Program-made: the position numbers and the translations under genes
Shown: one piece after another, positions 58,156-64,000 of the stretch
Layout of the letters: each line of letters starts with the position of its first letter
Numbering within the stretch: the stretch's first letter is position 1
Assembly (NCBI GenBank): GCA_022376465.1
Contig: JACDTU010000008.1
Span: 1,550,001 to 1,614,000 of the forward strand
Direction: 5' to 3'
From: Cubamyces lactineus
Taxonomy: Eukaryota; Basidiomycota; Agaricomycetes; Polyporales; Polyporaceae
Length of the DNA: 64,000 bases
Notes under the pieces: generated by a model
Told to the model about the DNA's origin: nothing
Databases searched by the model: none
The model's input: the letters and a program-made list of their open reading frames with translations, nothing else

Positions 58156-59051
58156 GACGTATACAAAGGTTGACCGGAGTCCCTAGCGCGTATAGACTTC
58201 GCGTCCCGGGGCGTCGAAGTGGCACGACGGCAAGCGGGAGAGGGACAGGTAAGTGGAAGATGGTGGCAGTAAGTAAGATTTGGGCGCACGTTGGACCGAC
58301 GCCGGCGGAGCTACAACACTTGCCGTGTATGGCCAAAGCGTGCTCGGCAATTGCCGGGCCGTACTGAACTTCCTCTGACAATTGACGCTCTGACCCTGCT
58401 CGACGACTCCCGGAAGACAAGCTCGGAGCGCACACGACGTTCTTCATGTGCATCGACGTGGCGGCCTTGTGGAAAGAGCCCGAGAGTTCTTCCATGACAT
58501 CTCCAGGAAGTACGCTGGACTTCGTGTGGCTGATCATTGATGTCGTCACTTTCGCCGTGTAATCAAATAAGAATTGGAGAAGGAAGCGTCAGTAAGCGGG
58601 TAAGTATAGACAAGCAGTATCGGATCCGAGAGGCGTTTCTACAACGTGAGGGATGGCCGGCTGGTACGCGTATGGACATTGGGCAGGAGCCGCGGGACGG
58701 GTACTGTTCTGCCAATGTGGTATGGTAAAACAGCTGAGATGAGACCCAGCTGCACCTCCGGCAAATCCGGCGGCTCCTATGCGACAGAGGGAGGGCGTGG
58801 ACTAGGTGTCCCGAGACCCCTGGACTAAGGCCTTCGCGTCTGAAGAGAAAAGTATTCACGCGTGTAGTTGTTGATGGATGGGGAAGACGTTGCCGCACTC
58901 ACCGACAGCATAATCCTGCTTGCCACGTGGGAACCCGTCGTGCTCATATAGCGCGACGCTCATTTGTCGCCCATCACTCCAGTCGTCTCCGTCGACTCCC
59001 CAGTGTCACTCTTCCCCTTCCCCTTGTCCCCTTCCTTTCCTCCTCTCCGCA
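58156..59051. other. Divergent promoter between nucleoporin and cytochrome b5
   Basis: About 900 bp. Minus frames at 58142-58549 and 58563-58898 lack domains. A pyrimidine-rich stretch just before the cytochrome b5 start (59010-59048) fits the leader of a well-expressed gene. No other gene supported. Confidence 0.4.
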
Positions 59052-59726
59052 ATGGCCTCCAAGCTTGTTACCTACGCCGATCTCAAGGCGCACTCCACTA
59101 AGGACAGCCTATACCTCCTTCTGCACGAGAAGGGTATGCGACACAGCTTATCTCCGTACATGGCATGACAGCTCACGGCCGCCTTCAGTGTACGATGTCA
59201 CAAAATTCATGGATGAGGTGAGCTACAGAGCTTCCGACATGTGTCTCTATGATAGAGACTGATCCGTCACAAGCACCCTGGAGGCGACGAGGTCATTCTC
59301 GCGGAGGCCGGTGAGTCCTAACGTGCCTGTACCCTTGTCTGGGTTAGGCTAAACTCCGCGTGCAGGTCGTGATGCCACTGAGGCATTTGAAGATGTTGGC
59401 CACTCCGACGAGGCCCGTGTAATTCTTAAGGATCTGTTTGTTGGTGACTTTGAAAAGACAGACGTACGTACACTTTACTTTCCGGTGGTCGGCGTCGTTC
59501 TGAAAGGGCGCGTGTGCTTTGTAGGAGCTCAAGACGAAGGGGCCTTCATCCTCTTCCTCCAGCAGCGCGGTTAACACTGCTGTTGAGCAGGGCTCGAAGT
59601 ACGTCTACGTCATGTGCTACGTCGCGAACCGTGCTAACTTGCATTGGCAGCATGATGTACTTTGTCCCTCTTGCTATGCTCGGTGCCTACTTTGCATGGC
59701 GCTACTACTCGAGCGGTTCGCTATGA
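59052..59726 (+). CDS. Cytochrome b5, ER tail-anchored
   Basis: Small heme protein that carries electrons to desaturases, sterol enzymes and some P450s. The start at 59052 gives [20 protein letters not shown]. Five or six short exons join to [20 protein letters not shown] (first heme His in HPGG), [20 protein letters not shown] and [20 protein letters not shown] (second heme His in VGHSD). A Ser-rich linker ([20 protein letters not shown]) precedes the C-terminal anchor [19 protein letters not shown], ending SSGSL. About 135-140 residues, the normal length for microsomal b5. Introns are short with canonical ends; one very short exon carries the HPGG region (59260-59309). It lies 35 kb from the P450 genes, so no specific link is implied. 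Confidence 0.92.
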
Positions 59727-60159
59727 TCTTCCCACTGCTCTTTCTCATTACCTGCCTTCATCATACATTCATTGGTCCGTATTCACTGTGGTTAGATATA
59801 TCCCTTAATTAGTTCTGCTGTTACCTCGTTGACCCTTGTGTGACCTGGGCGCGCTCATTCTCAGAAGGAGTGCACGTGTCCTTCCAACTGTGGCTCTTTG
59901 CAACAATCGTACGATTTCGGCGCGCGTTCATAGAGCACCAGAACAGCTGGAAGGGTTCGAGGCTTTTGTACTATTGCCGTAAGATTGGACGGAGGAGATA
60001 CAAGATGTACCTAGGAGACGAGACAACATCGTACGTCCTAACAGCGTATTGCAATTGGTAGGAGACCCTGTTCAATACCGGTACCGCTGCGAGGAATTCC
60101 ACGGCGGGCGCTTGCGTAACTCTCTGTCTTCGACCACCACGCTCCACCACGACGTCGTC
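59727..60159. other. Spacer before TRAPP subunit
   Basis: A 73-codon plus frame at 59840-60061 has no recognisable domain. The stretch holds the cytochrome b5 3' end and the upstream region of the next gene. Confidence 0.4.
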
Positions 60160-60790
60160 ATGCCGCCTCAATTGAGGTTGAACGCGGTCGCGTTTGTCTC
60201 TCCACAAAACCATCCCATCCTCATCCGCACATTCGTTCAGGGGCAGGATGAGCTGAAGTACCATTACATCGCACATACCAGCCTCGATGTCATCGACGAA
60301 CGCAGTGCGTTGGGCCTGCCATCGTGAGTGCCCTCTCAAAGTCTAACCTTGGTGCCCTCGTCTTCCCCCTGGGCTTGGCGCCGCCAGTCACGGCCGCAAT
60401 TGCGTCGAAGTCCACAGAATGTTATCTAAACTTGCTGTACACGATGGAGGACGTCGCGGTCTATGGCTACATGACGCCATTGAAAGTCAAGGTCATCGTC
60501 GCTTTGGCCCTGACCGATGCCGTCGTGCGAGATGCCGATGTCCTCACGGTGCGTACCTTCTCATTACGTCGGAAGCTCGCCTCATTGGAACGTATCCTCA
60601 GATATTCAGAGCGCTTCATACGGCTTACCGGCAGTCGGTGGCAAATCCGTTCCTCAGATTGAACGCACCCATCGATGGGTACAACGACCACGCTGTCCTG
60701 CTCGCCGCAGGCAGTCCGAAGTGGAAGGCCTTCAGAAAACGCGTAGACGACATAGGCAAGGCCGTAGGTGCTGTAGCAGTTGCTGGTTGA
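60160..60790 (+). CDS. TRAPP complex subunit TRAPPC2L/Tca17 (sedlin-like)
   Basis: Small longin-fold subunit of the TRAPP vesicle-tethering complex (TRAPPC2-like, yeast Tca17), acting at the Golgi and endosomes. The start at 60160 gives MPPQLRLNAVAFVSPQNHPI, then RTFVQGQDELKYHYIAHTSL and DVIDERSALGLPS before intron 1. Exon 2 has ECYLNLLYTMEDVAVYGYMT and LKVKVIVALALTDAVVRDAD. After a second intron the last exon gives IFRALHTAYRQSVANPFLRL, the conserved sedlin C-terminal helix, ending VGAVAVAG. About 155 residues and three exons. The sequence between the LGLPS and ECYLN exons (60328-60415) is intron plus possibly a few codons; the exact acceptor is uncertain. Confidence 0.85.
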
Positions 60791-61095
60791 CAAACGACAT
60801 CTTTCATGCCCGAACTCGCGTGACTCTGTGGTGTGCGACTGTAGCACCGGTTCATCCTCGGTTCAGACAGTGACCATTCCCACCACTGTCTGAAGAGAAT
60901 GCCCAGGTCTTCACCGTGTGACACCTGAAGGCACGAACCAAGATGAAAAGCTGCCTTTTTATTGACTCAGTATCCTTGACCGCACCGGTGCTGAGACAGA
61001 TACGGGGCATACATTCACGGGCCCGTGCTTCCCTACTTCGTAACTTCTCCTTACTCAAGCAATGGCATCATCCCGCTTCCTGCATTCAGACAAAA
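60791..61095. other. Convergent 3' region
   Basis: TRAPPC2L and RTP1 end toward each other. No coding signal recognised. Confidence 0.4.
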
Positions 61096-64000
61096 TTACA
61101 GTCCGACGATGGCTTCGGCCAGCTGATCCAAGCCCTCCACTGCTTCACGTGCCATCACGCGCACCACGTCGTCCGCGTCCGTAGCGGCGATGTAGCCCAA
61201 TGTCGTCTTTGCACGGCGCAGGATTTCAGGTGGGAAAAGAAGGCCATCGGCATGACCGGTCTCGTAGACGCGGGTGGTGCACGCGTTAGTCAACAACGTC
61301 AGGAAGTGCAGTGCCGCGCGGCGGAGCGGAGGGAACTTTGAGTTCGTGGACGTTGGCTGCGAATCCATCGTACCAGGCGGCTGACTAGCAGTTTTTCCTG
61401 CACCTTCGTTGGCGTCCGCTTCCGTGTCGGATCGTGGCGCAGGTTTGCGCTGGGCCGCGGGGACTGATTCGACCTGCAAAAGGTCTATCATGGCGTCCGA
61501 GAGCTCGATGGCATACGGCAGGACTGCGAGTGCATTTGTCTTGACGCACTGCGCCAACAGCGATACTGCAGACGTCCGTAGAACCGTGGGGAAATGGGAA
61601 GCCCGGATGACTCGGAACAGTGGGGGAACGAGCATCACGGCTGGGAAGTATCGTCAGAGACGTTGGTTGGCCTATAGGAAGAGACGGTGACCGGGACGTA
61701 CCGTAAGAAGGCAACGCTTCTCCGCACCGTCTGATCACCTGGCCCAAAGCCTCTCCGACCCGCGTCCGCATGTCGACATCGTGCTGCGACATCGTACTCG
61801 CGCTGAGGCCATCGAGCCCTTCTGAATAAACGTTGACCAGGTTCCGCAGCACGTCCTTGCCGAAGCCGTCGACCATCGCGGAAAGACCCTGCACGGCGTT
61901 CAGGAACATGTACGAGTCATCGTCCTGCACCGACTGCATGAAGATGGATAGAACCCCGGGAACTAGCGCAGGCTCGATGGCGGGCCCCACCAGCTGTCCG
62001 GAGGCGTCCCTACGCGCTGAGACAAGTTGCCGGAGAAGCATGAGGCCATGGGCACGGACAGGGAGAAGTTGGTCCTGCAAGAGCTTGAGCGCCTTCTGGT
62101 ATGTCTCCCGAGGATCCTCTTCTCCTGAAGCGGACTTCGATGGTCGGTGGGCAGTAGAGTCAGAGGTCGACGCGAGACGAGCGGTCATAACCATTCTGGC
62201 TTCGCGAGCAAGCCCCCGTAGTTGTTCTTCAGGAGCCTTAGACAGAGGCTCCAGCAGCGAGAAGATATCATTGAGCACGGGAGCAGTCCGTGCAGACAAG
62301 TCGGGATTCGCTATGGTACTGTGAGCATCAAGAACGAAGGCCTCCCGTAGCTGCTTACCTTCGAGGACAGAGAGAAGCAGCTTCACAGCGGTTGTCGTCA
62401 TATCATCAGATCCGTGCTCTTGGTCGCCATCCTCGTCGTCACTATCGCCTTCCTCGTCTTCGTCGTCAGTGACAGATTCTTCATCTGAGACGATACGGAG
62501 GTCTTCCATGCGCAGTCCAGTGGCTGAGTTTGACTGCCCCGCAGAGGGTCGTACCGACTGGCGCGGATTTTCCAACGCATGCTTGACAAAGGTCAAGATG
62601 TGTTCTGGCTTCTTCAGGACGCTCGATGCGTCATCCGTTGTTAGCTGCTTTTGAATCTGGAGGACCAGCTGTAGGTACAACAGCGTCCTGATAGCTATGT
62701 GTAAGTCTTTCTGCCCCGGGTCGAAGGAGTGGTTACGCACTTGACCGGGTCCGGGTCCTTTTGCGTCCTTGAATCGCGATATGCTTCCAAAAGCTGTACA
62801 AAGAGTTCCGACGAGACATCTGACCGGTCTATCTCCTTGAGGAACCGAACGAGTCGGACGGGATCAGGCTTTAGACCCAGAAGATTAGAGTCAACGTCAA
62901 ACTCCCCGGCGGCCTCCGCCTCCTTGAGACTTTGCGGCGTAAAGAGTGAAAGGGGCTGTCCATCATCCGCACTGTCCCTGAAGAGGGTTCATTACGTGAG
63001 TAGCACAAGACTTCTGTTATGTTCTCCCATGTACGTACCCCTCGACACGGGATATTTCTCCAGCGACGTCAACGCGCCAGTCGCTGCCCTCCCCGCCTAT
63101 GATCCGCCAGATGGTGCCAATGACGTCTTCGCTACTGACGAGCCTACCCCATGTCGAAAGCAGGCCTTTGATACCTTCACGTAGAATAGGGTCGGCCGCC
63201 TTAGCCCCGTCGAGACATGCGTATAACGAGTACAGCGACGGGACAATGGGCGTGAGAAGGGCTGTAATGAGGTGAGGCGACGGATCGGTGTTGATGAGAA
63301 GGACTTGAATTGTATTTAGTGATGCTTTCGGGGACATGCTTCCGGCACCTGAAAACCGTTATGAGTAATCATCCTTCATAGCGAAGCTACGTGATGCAGC
63401 TTACCACTTATGATAGGGCCGTGCAGCACAGGGAAGACCAATTGCATTGTGCTCTCCTTAATTTGAGCGTTTTCTTCGTTTGTCATCATGCGTGATAGCG
63501 AGAACGCGATAGCCCGACGGTACGAGTGTGGAAGGGCTCGTTCCTCCAGGCTCAACAGCGTCAACATTCGTGGCAAGATGATGTTCAGATATTCCTGTAT
63601 GACAAGTGAACATCAAGCGACGTGGCAGGTTCGACGCACAAGTACTTACTTGCGGCATCATTCCTGCAGGAATGGTGCCCAGTAAGCGGGCAACGTGTTC
63701 TAGCTTGTCAAGTGCAACATCTTCTCCTGATGCTTCCTCTTCGCCGAATACTGACTCGCACAATCCACGAATACCTTCCGGGCGGAGCAATTGGCGGCTT
63801 AAGAGGAACGTACAAGCCTTCCGCACATACGGGAGTGAAGACGATGTGCTCGTGAGCGCCAGGCCAATTGCAGATATAACGTGCGCAGCAGGCAATCTAC
63901 AGATGTTTCAGTCAGTGCGTGCAGCACAACACACGATCAAGTTACCGACCTTGATATAAGGTGCATGACTAAAGGCCGAATCTGGTCTGCAGTGCGGATT
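61096..64000 (-). CDS. RTP1/TANGO6-like HEAT-repeat protein (partial, runs off right edge)
   Basis: Fungal homologue of TANGO6/Rtp1, a HEAT-repeat protein linked to nuclear import and assembly of RNA polymerase II in yeast (family knowledge). The N-terminal part lies beyond base 64000. Visible on the minus strand: SAIGLALTSTSSSLPYVRKA and LLRPEGIRGLCESVFGEEEA; STQL-type helices to 63017; SLNTIQVLLINTDPSPHLIT; EEESVTDDEDEEGDSDDEDG, a strongly acidic loop; TTTAVKLLLSVLEGKQLREA; and KLLQDQLLPVRAHGLMLLRQ, typical of the Rtp1 C1 domain. The 3' exon has HFPTVLRTSAVSLLAQCVKT and FPPLRRAALHFLTLLTNACT (C2 domain), with the end LDQLAEAIVGL. Several short introns. The long helical-repeat look and both C-terminal domains make the family call fair to good. 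Confidence 0.82.

Overview
This window is nuclear genomic DNA from a filamentous basidiomycete. The evidence is dense, intron-rich coding with many short (about 50-60 nt) GT-AG introns, pyrimidine-rich leaders on highly expressed genes, and protein types typical of mushroom-forming fungi: CYP63-like P450s, a DUF6533-type membrane protein and paired ferric reductases. The P450 family suggests an agaricomycete, perhaps a wood-decay polypore, but that placement is inference. I see no rRNA, tRNA, CRISPR array, intact transposon or bacterial-style operon.

Layout from left to right: a Bin3-type RNA methyltransferase (+); a HAD-family sugar/glycerol phosphatase (-); exocyst Sec15 (+); the small GTPase ARF1 (-); three head-to-tail CYP63-like P450 genes (-, about 7.7-17.3 kb); the mRNA 3'-end processing factor CFT2/CPSF2 (-); a fourth P450 in the opposite orientation (+, 21.9-24.7 kb); cytosolic glutaminyl-tRNA synthetase (-); two tandem ferric/cupric reductases (-, 28.2-34.7 kb); a two-RRM nucleolar protein (+); a Tpa1/OGFOD1-like prolyl dioxygenase (-); a four-pass membrane protein with a His-rich tail (-); mitochondrial RCF2/HIG1 (-); an alpha/beta hydrolase of epoxide-hydrolase type (+); a long coiled-coil, C-terminally anchored protein (-); a DUF6533-type multipass membrane protein (-); a very large FG-repeat nucleoporin that also carries an N-terminal membrane span (-); cytochrome b5 (+); the TRAPP subunit TRAPPC2L/Tca17 (+); and an RTP1/TANGO6 HEAT-repeat protein cut by the right edge (-).

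Most genes are housekeeping. Two blocks look adaptive: the P450 family, which falls into two sub-lineages (copies 1 and 4, copies 2 and 3) around an unrelated essential gene, and the reductase pair, whose promoters share an extended palindromic GATA element of the type bound by fungal iron-responsive GATA repressors. Cytochrome b5 at 59 kb can donate electrons to P450s in general, but nothing here ties it to this cluster.

The most notable single object is the 54.0-58.2 kb gene. Its inferred protein has one N-terminal membrane helix, then several basic NLS-like clusters, then about 750 residues of FG repeats, the same order of parts as the animal pore-membrane nucleoporin POM121. Other points of interest are an 11-nt microexon in ARF1, a two-codon first exon in RCF2, a GC-AG intron in P450 copy 4, and a (GA)n microsatellite that reads in frame just upstream of P450 copy 1. 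Exon joins described here were reasoned by eye and have no transcript support.
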